Assembly (NCBI GenBank): GCA_031278795.1
Contig: JAITJT010000171.1
Coordinates: forward strand, 1-19,102
Reading direction: 5' to 3'
Length of the DNA stretch: 19,102 bases
DNA from: Deltaproteobacteria bacterium
GTDB taxonomy: Bacteria > Desulfobacterota > Desulfarculia > Adiutricales > Adiutricaceae
The notes under the pieces are model-generated. The model searched no databases, had not been told where the DNA came from, and saw only the letters and a program-made list of their open reading frames with translations. The position numbers and the translations under genes are program-made. The first letter of the stretch is position 1. Each line of letters starts with the position of its first letter. Positions 1 to 7,048 of this stretch are shown here, one piece after another.

Positions 1-142
1 GCCCAAAAATTATAATTGGGCTATAGCGAATAAGAGCTAAGAAAATTTTAGTTTGAAAGCATAGAGGTTTCAAAAAAAAAATGAATTCAGAACTATCAAA
101 TAATATGTTTTAGAGTAAAAATAATATTCTTTCTACTGTGAG

Positions 143-560
143 ATGATATGTCTCTTTGTGAATTATGTCATAAGTAGAGCCAAGATTATTGTCACAGTGG
201 CGCTCAAAGCTGCCTGTAAAGAATATCCAGACTCCGATAGGTGCTGTATTGATTCTGAGGATGGCACCCAACACTTTGTCTACAAAGAATCAAGCACGGC
301 TGCCGTTGATAACGAGCTCTCGCTTGATTTCACGCCATACTACAAGCATGTGTTCATCGTGAACGCTGATTTTCTTGACTACGCGAATGTTATCGATGAA
401 TCTAAATTAAGTACCTCAAGTGAACAAGCAAAATCATTTGCGCATCCGCTTTCAAATGTTTTACAAAAATATGGTATACAGCTTCACATACTTAACCGAA
501 GCAGATCTCGAATTTTTTCATGTCTCTATTAGTAGACTATTGAATTATATTTATATATAA
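143..560 (+). pseudogene. Remnant of an unrecognised gene, probable frameshift near 490
   Basis: An open frame of 129 codons starts at ATG 143 and stops at 532. It is far richer in GC than its flanks and reads like real protein up to about codon 116. Its last 14 codons are Arg/Ser-rich and odd. Moving one base forward at about 491 gives a more protein-like tail (LTEADLEFFHVS...) that stays open to a stop ending at 560, so I read this as one gene broken by a single-base indel, or as two overlapping fragments. I recognise no family. No membrane segment or signal peptide is convincing. It lies alone on the plus strand, in AT-rich DNA, facing the minus-strand genes. A sequencing error or an intact short protein of 129 residues are alternatives. 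Confidence 0.4.
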
Positions 561-747
561 TATTACAGTACCACGATTATTTTAGCGCTAGATATGAAAG
601 ATCATAAAGTCACCTGACTCTCATTTCATAGCTACAAATCTTTGGAGAAAGCTGAATATCCTTTTTACATTGTGGATATTTAGCTAAGCTGATGTCAAAA
701 CGAGAGGTTATAATTGAGTCAAAACTTTGTTATGGCGGGGGCGCTTT

Positions 748-1623
748 CTACAGTTTTTCGCCGCGGTAATGGAAGTCCATAGATTCAGTACCTGTCGTTG
801 AAAATTTGAGATCGCAGCGCGCTACGCCTGGAGCCCTGAGGCGACAGGTATAGACCCCGCTTTCCCATCCGGGGCATGGTGGGCCTTCAGTTACCGTGAA
901 ATTTTTCCCGTCCATTGTGGCTTTGGCGGTGGATTTGCAATCTTTTATTGTCTGACCAGAGGCATTTTTAACAGCTGAATAGGTAGTGGCGTTTCCTGAT
1001 AGATCATAACAGTAGCTATGGAAGTAGCGCTTCCCAGTTCTCTTTTGGACATAGTTAGATTCATTTACCCAACAGCCGTATAGATCTCTCACTTTTTCCA
1101 CTACTGTCGGCGGGGTATTTTTGGGTTTTTCTGGAGCCTTTGGTTTCGTTTCTATCTTGGGGGCGGGTTTGGGGGCGGGTTTTGGGGCGGGTTTTGGTTC
1201 AGGCTTTGGGGGCGCTTCGGGTTTTACGCTCAGCATGGCTGTAGGCGGATAATCGGATGAGTCGTCCTCAGAGTAGTCTACGGCCAGTTTATCTAAGGGC
1301 ACTGGAGGACTGTTTGCGTCATGGATTTCAGGCTCTACCGGTTCGGTAGTTGCAGGCTCCTCTTTCTCACAACCTTCTCTGAAGGGGTTATGCTGACAGT
1401 CTTCCTCGGGCTCGAAATCGGAATATCTCACCATGTCTTCTTGGAACTCATCGGTTTTGGCCTTACGGGAGGCGTAATACAAAGAGAAGGTAAAAATTAT
1501 CGCTAAGATAGTTCCGATCCCCACTCCAAGCAGATAGGGGTTTATTTTGTTTGGGGGTTTTTCCGCGCTCTGAGCGCTTTGTGGAGTATCCAACTTAGGT
1601 GGAGCTTGATAGTCGTTTGACAT
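748..1623 (-). CDS. Membrane-anchored protein with C-terminal six-Cys GCW domain (SrfA C-terminal-like)
   Basis: 291 residues. The start ATG at 1623 has a good Shine-Dalgarno (AAGGGA, 5 bases away). Residues 1-27 are polar, 28-50 form one transmembrane helix, 60-130 are acidic, 131-172 are a Pro/Lys linker (KPAP repeats), and 176-288 form the cysteine domain that begins YGCW. That domain matches the C-terminal domain of the proteins encoded at 8721-16070 and 18599-19102: six Cys in the same order (184, 205, 229, 250, 260, 270). It is closest to the 18599-19102 copy, sharing KRTG, GNA..Y..VK and GQ.I.DC. The SrfA-like N-terminal domain is missing, so this is a 'C-half only' member. Topology is inferred as N-terminus inside, Cys domain outside. 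It lies 100 bases downstream of the ABC-2 permease gene and may be cotranscribed. Function is unknown. Confidence 0.75.
   Translation of the reverse strand: MSNDYQAPPKLDTPQSAQSAEKPPNKINPYLLGVGIGTILAIIFTFSLYYASRKAKTDEFQEDMVRYSDFEPEEDCQHNPFREGCEKEEPATTEPVEPEIHDANSPPVPLDKLAVDYSEDDSSDYPPTAMLSVKPEAPPKPEPKPAPKPAPKPAPKIETKPKAPEKPKNTPPTVVEKVRDLYGCWVNESNYVQKRTGKRYFHSYCYDLSGNATTYSAVKNASGQTIKDCKSTAKATMDGKNFTVTEGPPCPGWESGVYTCRLRAPGVARCDLKFSTTGTESMDFHYRGEKL
1162..1197. repeat. 12-bp tandem repeat in coding sequence (Lys-Pro-Ala-Pro linker)
   Basis: Three near-identical 12-bp units (GGCGGGTTTGGG and variants) lie head to tail with C at 1164, 1176 and 1188. Read on the minus strand they encode repeated KPAP in the Pro-rich linker of the 748-1623 protein. 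The period is a multiple of three, so unit gain or loss would alter linker length without changing frame. Confidence 0.8.
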
Positions 1624-1723
1624 TAATATCCCTTAAATAGTTAGATGGTAAGATAACTTAAGTGATCGCTTAGACCATAAACAAAAAACTTTTATGTATG
1701 GATATTTATTTTGCGCTCTTGTC

Positions 1724-2482
1724 CTAATCAAAATCAGGCTTGGCTATACACAGTCCAGCGATTGTGAGGAAAAGAAAATAGATAACATCGTTAAAATCCA
1801 GAAGCCCAATGGTGAAGTGGCCCAGCCTAGGAGCGAATGCCAGGCCTTGGATGAGACTTGCGAAAAAGTCCGGTAGATAGGGGGCTGCCCAGCCCAGGGC
1901 CCAGAATACACCTAAGATCCCTAAGGTTGTGAGAGCTGCGGCCAGGGGACTTTTAGTGAGGGAAGAAACAGCGAGACCCACGGAGGTGAAGGCCGAGATA
2001 AGGAGCAGAAAGCCCACAAAGGCCGTAAACAATAGTTTCAAGCTACCCACCCCTGTCGCTATGAGTATGAGGTAGGGCAGAAAGCTAAGGAGGGTGAGAA
2101 TGGAAAGTGTCAGAAGAGACGCCAGATAGTGCCCCAGGATTAGCTCCATGGGCCTCAAGGGCCAGGCCAGGAGCAGATCCAGGTGTCCACCGCTGGTGAA
2201 CACCGTGAAGGCCCTCATGGTGGAAAGAGGGGTCACTAGCATGATTATTAGACCCAGCTGGGTAAGTGAGCCTGAGAAGAGGGCGAGGTTGGCGTCTAAG
2301 GCCTGTCCCCGGGAAAGGGCGTTCATGTTCATGAGAGAGTAGTCGGCTACACCGTTGTAGAACCAGAGCCCGGAGAGAACCAGAAAGACGAGGATGGAGA
2401 GCCCTCCGGCGCCGCTGGTGAGGAAGGCTTTGAACTCAGAGAGGGCAAGTCTCACTATGAATGTGATTTTTGCTTTTCTCAC
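1724..2482 (-). CDS. ABC-2 type transporter permease, GldF-like
   Basis: 252 residues with about six hydrophobic helices (roughly 27-47, 70-90, 115-140, 148-175, 180-205, 228-247). The N-terminus (RLALSEFKAFLTSG) and the GGHLDLLLAWPLRPMELILGHYLAS loop region, quoted here only for its L-A-W-P-L-R core, are typical of the GldF/ABC-2 family, the membrane partner of a GldA-type ATPase. In gliding bacteroidetes such pairs act in motility; elsewhere they are general exporters. The start is GTG at 2482 and overlaps the ATPase stop by four bases (GTGA), implying translational coupling. The C-terminus is slightly short and ends KPDFD rather than the usual basic tail. GldG, the periplasmic subunit that normally follows, is absent. 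Substrate is unknown. Confidence 0.85.
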   Translation of the reverse strand: MRKAKITFIVRLALSEFKAFLTSGAGGLSILVFLVLSGLWFYNGVADYSLMNMNALSRGQALDANLALFSGSLTQLGLIIMLVTPLSTMRAFTVFTSGGHLDLLLAWPLRPMELILGHYLASLLTLSILTLLSFLPYLILIATGVGSLKLLFTAFVGFLLLISAFTSVGLAVSSLTKSPLAAALTTLGILGVFWALGWAAPYLPDFFASLIQGLAFAPRLGHFTIGLLDFNDVIYFLFLTIAGLCIAKPDFD

Positions 2483-3234
2483 TTGGCACCAGAGGCCGAC
2501 AGGGCCTTAAAATAAATGTCTTCCGGATACTTAGCGTTCTCGGGTTTAGATGTCACGCCCAGATCCCCCTGAAGCTTTGACCAGGGGCCTTTGGCCATGA
2601 GCTTTCCATCGCTTACTATCATCACGTCCTGGGTGAGGGAGAAGACCTCGGGAAGAATGTGGCTAGATATTATGAGGGTGGTGTCCTTCTTTAGGTTCAT
2701 GACCAGCTCTTTTAGCCTCCTCACCTCGTCGGGATCCAAGCTAGATGAGGGCTCGTCCAGGATGATTAGCCTGGGTTCCCCCATGAGGGCTACGGCCAGC
2801 GCCGCCTGGCGGCGGCTTCCCAGGCTCAAGCGTCCGGTTAGCCTGTTTAACTTAGAACCCAAATTGAGTGCTGAGACCAGCCTCTCGGTCTCGCTTTTGG
2901 TCTCTTTGTCGCCTAAGCCCCTGAAGCAGGCGGTAAGCAAAAGGTGCTCAAGAACCGTGAGCTCGGAGTTGAGCGGCGCCCTTTCTGGAAGCCAGCCCAG
3001 AAACCTAGGCTCCGCGCACTTGGCCTTGGGATTCGCGCCGTCCACACTTACGCTTCCGGAATCTGGACTCATGGCGCCTGCGATTATCTTCAAAAGAGTG
3101 CTTTTCCCCGCGCCATTTGGCCCCAGGAGCGCTGTCTTTCTGCCCCTATCAATTTCGAAACTCAAGCCGTCCAAGGCCACCATGGGACCAAAATAGCGTT
3201 TGAGTTGGGAGACTATGACAATCGGGTTAGCCAA
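2479..3234 (-). CDS. ABC transporter ATP-binding protein, GldA/CcmA-like
   Basis: 251 residues. Walker A GPNGAGKS at 38-45, a Q-loop region with GWLPE at 80-84, signature LSLGS at 136-140 (altered from LSGGQ, as is common in this subfamily), Walker B LIILDEP at 156-162, and the H-loop His at 192. It energises the permease at 1724-2482, with which it overlaps by four bases. The start appears to be TTG at 3234: beta-strand 1 (IVIVSQL) begins at residue 5, the next Met is already residue 18 inside the conserved core, and a GAGG motif lies seven bases before the TTG. The TTG start plus an AT-rich, repeat-filled upstream region suggests modest or regulated expression. Confidence 0.9.
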   Translation of the reverse strand: MANPIVIVSQLKRYFGPMVALDGLSFEIDRGRKTALLGPNGAGKSTLLKIIAGAMSPDSGSVSVDGANPKAKCAEPRFLGWLPERAPLNSELTVLEHLLLTACFRGLGDKETKSETERLVSALNLGSKLNRLTGRLSLGSRRQAALAVALMGEPRLIILDEPSSSLDPDEVRRLKELVMNLKKDTTLIISSHILPEVFSLTQDVMIVSDGKLMAKGPWSKLQGDLGVTSKPENAKYPEDIYFKALSASGAK

Positions 3235-3246
3235 GTATTCACCTCA
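3227..3246 (-). promoter_or_regulatory. Ribosome binding site that fixes a TTG start for the GldA-like gene
   Basis: On the minus strand GAGG is followed by seven bases and then TTG at 3234. No ATG or GTG in frame is placed well enough to keep the first beta-strand of the ATPase, so this site decides the start. Confidence 0.6.
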
Positions 3247-3351
3247 CCCAAGATTAATTCTCTCTAAGAACGTTTTAGCGTCTTGACTCTTTAATGTTTT
3301 CTGTAGCTACTCTAATGATATCTAATGTTAAGTGAATTCTAAAATTTATTT

Positions 3352-3423
3352 GTGAACTAAAACCTTTTAATATTTGTGAACTAAAACCTTTTAATATTTG
3401 CGAACTAAAACCTTATAATATTT
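3352..3423. repeat. 24-bp minisatellite, three copies (array 1)
   Basis: Three consecutive 24-bp units start at 3352, 3376 and 3400, each with core GTGAACTAAAACCTTTTAAT (third copy GCGAAC... and TTATAA). A degenerate fourth unit begins at 3424, and a decayed one precedes 3352. The array is AT-rich, non-coding on both strands as far as I can see, and lies 118-190 bases upstream of the TTG start of the GldA-like gene. Confidence 0.9.
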
Positions 3424-3549
3424 GTAAAGTAAATTTCTGAAAGTGATTGTTTAAAAATCCAAATCATTATTTTAAACTAAATTCTGGTTGATTATTGTCG
3501 TACTTTTTCGTTTTTATATTTTTTTATTCATTTATATTTTGTTTGGTTT

Positions 3550-3756
3550 TTGAGCGAAATCCTGTGAATTGTTTTGAGCGAAATCCTGTGAATTGTTTTG
3601 AGCTAAATCCTGTGAATTGTTTTGAGCTAAATCCTGTAAATTGTTTTAAGAGAAATCCTGTGAATTGTTTTAAGCTAAATCCTGTGAATTGTTTTAAGCG
3701 AAATCATGTAAATTGTTTTAAGCTAAATCCTGTGAATTGTTTTAAGCTAAATCAAT
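3550..3756. repeat. 24-bp minisatellite, eight full copies plus a partial (array 2)
   Basis: Units begin at 3552, 3576, 3600, 3624, 3648, 3672, 3696, 3720 and (partial) 3744, spaced exactly 24 bp, with core GAGCGAAATCCTGTGAATTG. Point differences (GAGC/AAGC, GCG/GCT/GAG) are distributed along the array: GAG-type units are at the left and AAG-type at the right. The plus strand is open through it (about 3495-3761) and would encode an octapeptide repeat F-[EK]-[RL]-N-P-V-N-C, but I see no ribosome binding site or other sign of translation. The unit aligns with that of array 1 at about 17 of 24 positions. Confidence 0.92.
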
Positions 3757-3817
3757 GTTAAGGCTTATATGCACCAGCTTGCCACAAGTGCTTAGCTTGC
3801 AAATAAACACAAACATT

Positions 3818-4537
3818 TTAGTGATGCACCTCAAAAGGCACGTTGAGGCGTTTTTCGGCCATATGCAGAATCCAGGTGGCGATGGTTACCAGGGCCAGAT
3901 AGTAGAGGGCCGTGAGAAAGTAGCACTCAAAGTGCCTGAAATAGAGCGAGGCTATGCCCTTGGCCTCTCCTGTTAGCTCTGAGACTGTCACAATGAGCGC
4001 GAGCGAGGAGTATTTGATGAGATAGATTATCTCGTTTCCGCAGCCTGGAAGGGCCCTTCTTAAGGCCATGGGGACTATTAGGTACCAAAAGGTCTTACCC
4101 CTGGAGAAACCTAGGGACTGGGCGGCCAGGTACTGGCCTTTTTTGATGGAGAGGATGGCGCCCCTGATGTACTCGGACTGATAGGCCCCGCTGCACATGG
4201 CGAAGGCTATTACCGCGGAGTTGTAGGGGGATAGTCTAAAGAGATCCGAAAAGGGCCTTATGCCCGGACCAAAATGGGCCTCCAAAAAGAGGCTTATGCT
4301 GGGGAGGCCGTAGAACCACATCATGAGCTGCACGACCAGGGGAGTTCCTCTGAAGATGGCCACGTAGGCCCTTAGGAGAAATCTCAGCCACTTGATGCCA
4401 GTGGCCCTACCGGCCCCCACCAGTATGCCTATGGTCACTCCCAAGATAGCTGAGGGCACGATTATCTTGATGCTTAAGATGAGCCCCCGGTTGAGGGCGG
4501 GAATGAGGATGGACTCATAGAACTCTAAGGTATCCAT
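3818..4537 (-). CDS. Polar amino acid ABC transporter permease (HisM/GlnP family), last gene of operon
   Basis: 239 residues, the usual length for this family. Helices lie near 17-42, 52-78, 103-120, 168-188 and 203-225. The family motif YVAIFRGTPLVVQL is at 58-71, and the cytoplasmic EAA-type loop that docks to the ATPase is at 135-156 (LAAQSLGFSRGKTFWYLIVP). Start ATG 4537 follows the ATPase stop (4539-4541) by one base, so the two are translationally coupled. It would form a heterodimeric channel with the permease at 5319-6020, importing an amino acid delivered by the binding protein at 6200-6952. Substrate cannot be told from sequence. Confidence 0.92.
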   Translation of the reverse strand: MDTLEFYESILIPALNRGLILSIKIIVPSAILGVTIGILVGAGRATGIKWLRFLLRAYVAIFRGTPLVVQLMMWFYGLPSISLFLEAHFGPGIRPFSDLFRLSPYNSAVIAFAMCSGAYQSEYIRGAILSIKKGQYLAAQSLGFSRGKTFWYLIVPMALRRALPGCGNEIIYLIKYSSLALIVTVSELTGEAKGIASLYFRHFECYFLTALYYLALVTIATWILHMAEKRLNVPFEVHH

Positions 4538-4538
4538 C

Positions 4539-5318
4539 CTAGCGACCCCGGACCTCGGATAGTTTGGAGCAGAAGAGTCCGGCCCGGGAGGTGGAGTTCT
4601 CGGAGAGGAGTTCCTCCGGTGGGCCCTGTTCGGTTATCCTTCCGTGTTCCATGAAGAGTATCTCTTTGGTGAGGTGGCTCGCGAATCCCACCTGGTGGGT
4701 GACCATGAGCATGGTCATGCCGCCCTCGAAGAGGGCTTGGATGACGTTTAAGACCTCACCTATGAGCTCGGGATCCAAGGCCGAGGTGGGCTCGTCTAGG
4801 AGCATGACCTTGGGGTCCATGGCCAGGGCCCTGGCGATGGACACCCTCTGCTTTTGGCCTCCGGAGAGTTGGGCCGGGTACAAGTCGGCCTTACCAAAAA
4901 GACCCACCCGGTTGAGCTCGTGGAGAGCCCTCACATAGGCCTCCTCTTTTTTCAAACCCTTCACCCTCCTTAGGGCTATGGCCACGTTGTCCTTGGCGGT
5001 CAAGTGGTCAAAGAGGTTGAATTCTTGGAAGATCATGCCTATCTCCTGCCGGAAGAGGCAGATGTTCTTTTTGCCCATTTCCCTGGCACTATCGCCGTCC
5101 AGGAACACGTCTCCCACATCCGGAGGCACGAGGAAGTGGATGCACTTAAGTAAGGTGCTCTTGCCACCACCCGAGGGGCCAATCAAGACCTTGAGCTCAC
5201 CTTTGTTCAAGGACAATGACACGTCATCTAAGAGTAGCTTCCCACTTAGGGTCTTGGAGATGTTTTTTACCTCTAGATAGGCCATCTGAGGCGGTGATTG
5301 TACGGTATCGGCTTCCAC
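4539..5318 (-). CDS. Polar amino acid ABC transporter ATP-binding protein (GlnQ/HisP family)
   Basis: 259 residues with GTG start, or 248 from ATG 5285. Walker A GPSGGGKS at 47-54, Q-loop Gln 98 in IFQEFNLFDHLT, signature LSGGQKQR at 151-158, Walker B VMLLDEP at 171-177, D-loop SALD, and H-loop His 208 in VTHQ. The EFNLF segment is characteristic of amino acid importers. GTG at 5318 is preferred because GAGG lies five bases upstream and the GTG directly abuts the stop of the preceding permease gene; ATG at 5285 has no evident ribosome binding site. It powers both permeases of the operon. Confidence 0.93.
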   Translation of the reverse strand: MEADTVQSPPQMAYLEVKNISKTLSGKLLLDDVSLSLNKGELKVLIGPSGGGKSTLLKCIHFLVPPDVGDVFLDGDSAREMGKKNICLFRQEIGMIFQEFNLFDHLTAKDNVAIALRRVKGLKKEEAYVRALHELNRVGLFGKADLYPAQLSGGQKQRVSIARALAMDPKVMLLDEPTSALDPELIGEVLNVIQALFEGGMTMLMVTHQVGFASHLTKEILFMEHGRITEQGPPEELLSENSTSRAGLFCSKLSEVRGR

Positions 5319-6020
5319 TTACGCCTCGCTGTGCCCGAATCCGGGTATCTCGGTCTTTTTCTGGAGATATTTGAGGAGGCTAACCCCCAAATAGGTGAGG
5401 ATGAAATAGAGAATCCCCGCCAGGAGATAGAAGGGGATGTGGCGGTAGGTCTGGGCGGCCATGAACCTGGTGCGGGCCATGATCTCAATGGTTCCCAAGG
5501 TGTAGGCAATGGCTGAGTCCTTGAGCAAGATGGAGTACTCATTGGACCAGGCCGGTATGGAGTGCCTGAGGGCCTGGGGGAGGATTATGTGGTAGACCGC
5601 CCCGAAACGGCTAAAGCCCAAGGCCAGGGCCGCCTTGAACTGGCTAGCGGGTAGAGAGATGATAGCCCCCCTAAATATCTGGGACTGGTAGGCCCCGCTG
5701 GTGAGTCCTAGGGCTAAAAGGGAGGCTGAGAATGGGGAAAAGGAGTGGCTCAGCTGGAAGTGCTCCATGAGGAATACCTCAAGTATGTGGTATACCCCGA
5801 AATAGATGAGGAAGAGTAAAACGAGTATGGGAACCCCTCTAAAGAACCATACGTATACCCCCAAGAGCTTTCTCAAGGGCTTGGGGCCGTAGAGCTGAAG
5901 AGAGGCCAGGGGTAGCCCAATGAGGAGCCCTAGGGACATGGCGCCCAGGATGAGCCCCACGGTCCAGCCGGTGCCCCTGATGATGTAGAGGGAAGATTCC
6001 AGAAATTGCTTAAAATCCAT
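5319..6020 (-). CDS. Polar amino acid ABC transporter permease (first permease gene of operon)
   Basis: 233 residues. Helices are near 18-43, 53-80, 97-115, 163-182 and 195-217. The motif VYVWFFRGVPILVLLFLIYF lies around 55-74, and the EAA-type loop AALALGFSRFGAVYHIILPQ at 130-149. Start ATG 6020 lacks an obvious Shine-Dalgarno. Its TAA stop (5319-5321) abuts the GTG of the ATPase gene. The gene follows the binding-protein gene by 180 bases, across a hairpin, so its expression is probably lower than that of the binding protein, as is usual for such operons. Confidence 0.92.
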   Translation of the reverse strand: MDFKQFLESSLYIIRGTGWTVGLILGAMSLGLLIGLPLASLQLYGPKPLRKLLGVYVWFFRGVPILVLLFLIYFGVYHILEVFLMEHFQLSHSFSPFSASLLALGLTSGAYQSQIFRGAIISLPASQFKAALALGFSRFGAVYHIILPQALRHSIPAWSNEYSILLKDSAIAYTLGTIEIMARTRFMAAQTYRHIPFYLLAGILYFILTYLGVSLLKYLQKKTEIPGFGHSEA

Positions 6021-6048
6021 ATCAGTTTAACATTTGGGTAAAAAAGTT

Positions 6049-6088
6049 AAAAAAACTAACCGGGGAGCTCAAGCTGATTGAGCTCCCC
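6049..6088 (-). terminator. Hairpin with T-run between binding-protein and permease genes (attenuator or partial terminator)
   Basis: Perfect 11-bp inverted repeat: GGGGAGCTCAA at 6062-6072 and TTGAGCTCCCC at 6078-6088, with a 5-base loop. On the minus strand it is followed after six bases by seven T (6049-6055). The plus strand has no T-run after the stem, so it acts leftwards. Its place between the periplasmic protein and membrane components fits partial termination or 3'-end protection that raises binding-protein mRNA over the rest. Confidence 0.75.
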
Positions 6089-6199
6089 AGGAAAGTGAAA
6101 ATATATAACGCTTTTTGGTAATTATCTGGCAAATTCGAAAATACTTAGGGTCTTTAGATTTCGTCCCCTAAAGGGAGTGCTTACGTAGCCGAGTACAGG

Positions 6200-6952
6200 T
6201 CAATGGGGTTGGGCGGGGTTGTACTTCTCCAAAAGGGTCTGCCAATAGGGATCGGCCATGAGGAGGGTCAAGCCCTCGTTTAAGGTGGCCAGGAGCTCGG
6301 GGTTCTCCTTGTTCACACCGTAGGCGTATTGCTCCTCCGGGATTCCGGCATCGCCTAGGAGCTTCACCGGCTGGGCCTTCAAGGCCTCATTGGCCGGGGC
6401 GTCGTTCATGACGGCCGCCTGGATGCGGCCGTTGACCACGTCGGCCACGGCCAGCTCGAAGGTGTCATAGAGCTGCACTTTGTAGTTGCGGCCGTCTGTG
6501 TCCTTGGTGGCCTCCATGTTGGCGCCTTCGCTCGTGCCCCTCTGGACGCCAATGGTGTTTCCGCCCTTCAAGACCTCATCCAAGGTGAGCGTGGAGTCCT
6601 TGGTCACGAGAACCACCTGCTTCACCACCCAGTAAGGTATGGAGAAGGAAATCTGCTCGGCGCGCTCCTCGGTGACTGAGAGCCCGGAGGCAATCATGTC
6701 AATCTTTTTGTCCTTTAGGCTGGTGACAATGCTATCCCATTCCATGGCCTGATGCTTGACTGTGAAACCCTGTTTCGTGGCAATCCAGTTGAGGGCCTCC
6801 ACGTCAAAACCCGCGGCTTGGCCGTCCGGGCCAATATAGGCGAAGGGGGCGAAGTTGCCGTCTATGCCGTTTATTAGTTCACCTTCGGCGAAAAGCGGGC
6901 TGGAGATGCTTACGAGTGCGAAAATACAAATTAAGATTAGTCTTTTCAGCAT
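6200..6952 (-). CDS. Polar amino acid ABC transporter periplasmic binding protein (SBP family 3)
   Basis: 250 residues from ATG 6952. An upstream frame opens to 7048, but the ATG at 6952 has GAGG seven bases upstream and begins a textbook signal peptide (MLKRLILICIFALVSISSPL, cleavage about after FA at 22). The mature protein shows family-3 features: FAPFAYIGPDGQAAGFDVE at about 34-52, the IDMIASGLSVTEERAEQISF block at 84-103, IPYWV, IGVQRGTSEG at 134-143 and a NEGL...YWQTLLEKY C-terminus. It captures an amino acid in the periplasm and delivers it to the permeases encoded next. Ligand is not predictable by eye. It is the first gene of the operon and has a long leader with two palindromic repeats. 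Confidence 0.92.
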   Translation of the reverse strand: MLKRLILICIFALVSISSPLFAEGELINGIDGNFAPFAYIGPDGQAAGFDVEALNWIATKQGFTVKHQAMEWDSIVTSLKDKKIDMIASGLSVTEERAEQISFSIPYWVVKQVVLVTKDSTLTLDEVLKGGNTIGVQRGTSEGANMEATKDTDGRNYKVQLYDTFELAVADVVNGRIQAAVMNDAPANEALKAQPVKLLGDAGIPEEQYAYGVNKENPELLATLNEGLTLLMADPYWQTLLEKYNPAQPH

Positions 6953-6971
6953 GTTAAACCTCATTGTGTTC

Positions 6972-6985
6972 TTTTTGGCCAAAAA
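6972..6985. promoter_or_regulatory. Perfect 14-bp palindrome TTTTTGGCCAAAAA in the operon leader (candidate operator or RNA element)
   Basis: The 14-bp sequence is its own reverse complement and lies 20 bases before the binding-protein start. A second copy of its left 11 bases (TTTTTGGCCAA) lies at 7022-7032, exactly 50 bp further upstream, about five helical turns. Because the core is self-complementary, the two copies could also pair in the leader RNA. No regulator can be named. Confidence 0.45.
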
Positions 6986-7021
6986 AGGAGACTCAAGCGA
7001 GAAATGCCGTAAAAATGAGCC

Positions 7022-7032
7022 TTTTTGGCCAA
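7022..7032. promoter_or_regulatory. Second copy of the palindromic leader element (TTTTTGGCCAA)
   Basis: Matches the first 11 bases of the palindrome at 6972-6985 at a 50-bp spacing. See that entry for interpretation. It falls between the candidate promoter at 7078-7104 and the binding-protein start. Confidence 0.4.
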
Positions 7033-7048
7033 GTTTTCCTGGACACAT

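Larger units (their letters stand above)
3235..3817. other. AT-rich intergenic spacer between two minus-strand operons
   Basis: This 583-bp spacer separates the end of the amino acid ABC operon from the start of the GldA-like gene. It contains the two 24-bp arrays listed separately; outside them I see only AT-rich sequence. No clear terminator hairpin follows the operon end at 3818, and no confident -35/-10 pair could be assigned for the GldA-like gene. Confidence 0.7.

Noticed and set aside
1..21. Short inverted repeat GCCCAA/TTGGGC at the window start
   Set aside because: Only six pairs with no T-run on the plus strand; the sequence beyond the edge is unknown, so a terminator cannot be judged.
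2591..3196. Plus-strand frame of 201 codons opposite the GldA-like gene
   Set aside because: It lies entirely over a well-supported ATPase gene with Walker motifs on the minus strand and has no family features; it is an antisense shadow in GC-rich DNA.
3352..3756. CRISPR array
   Set aside because: The 24-bp units abut directly with no unique spacers, and no cas genes are near; this is a minisatellite.
3755..3976. Plus-strand frame of 73 codons at the end of the amino acid permease gene
   Set aside because: Most of it is antisense to the conserved C-terminal part of the permease; no independent support.
6953..7048. Longer N-terminus for the amino acid binding protein (32 extra residues)
   Set aside because: The signal peptide and a well-spaced GAGG both place the start at 6952; a longer form would bury the signal peptide.
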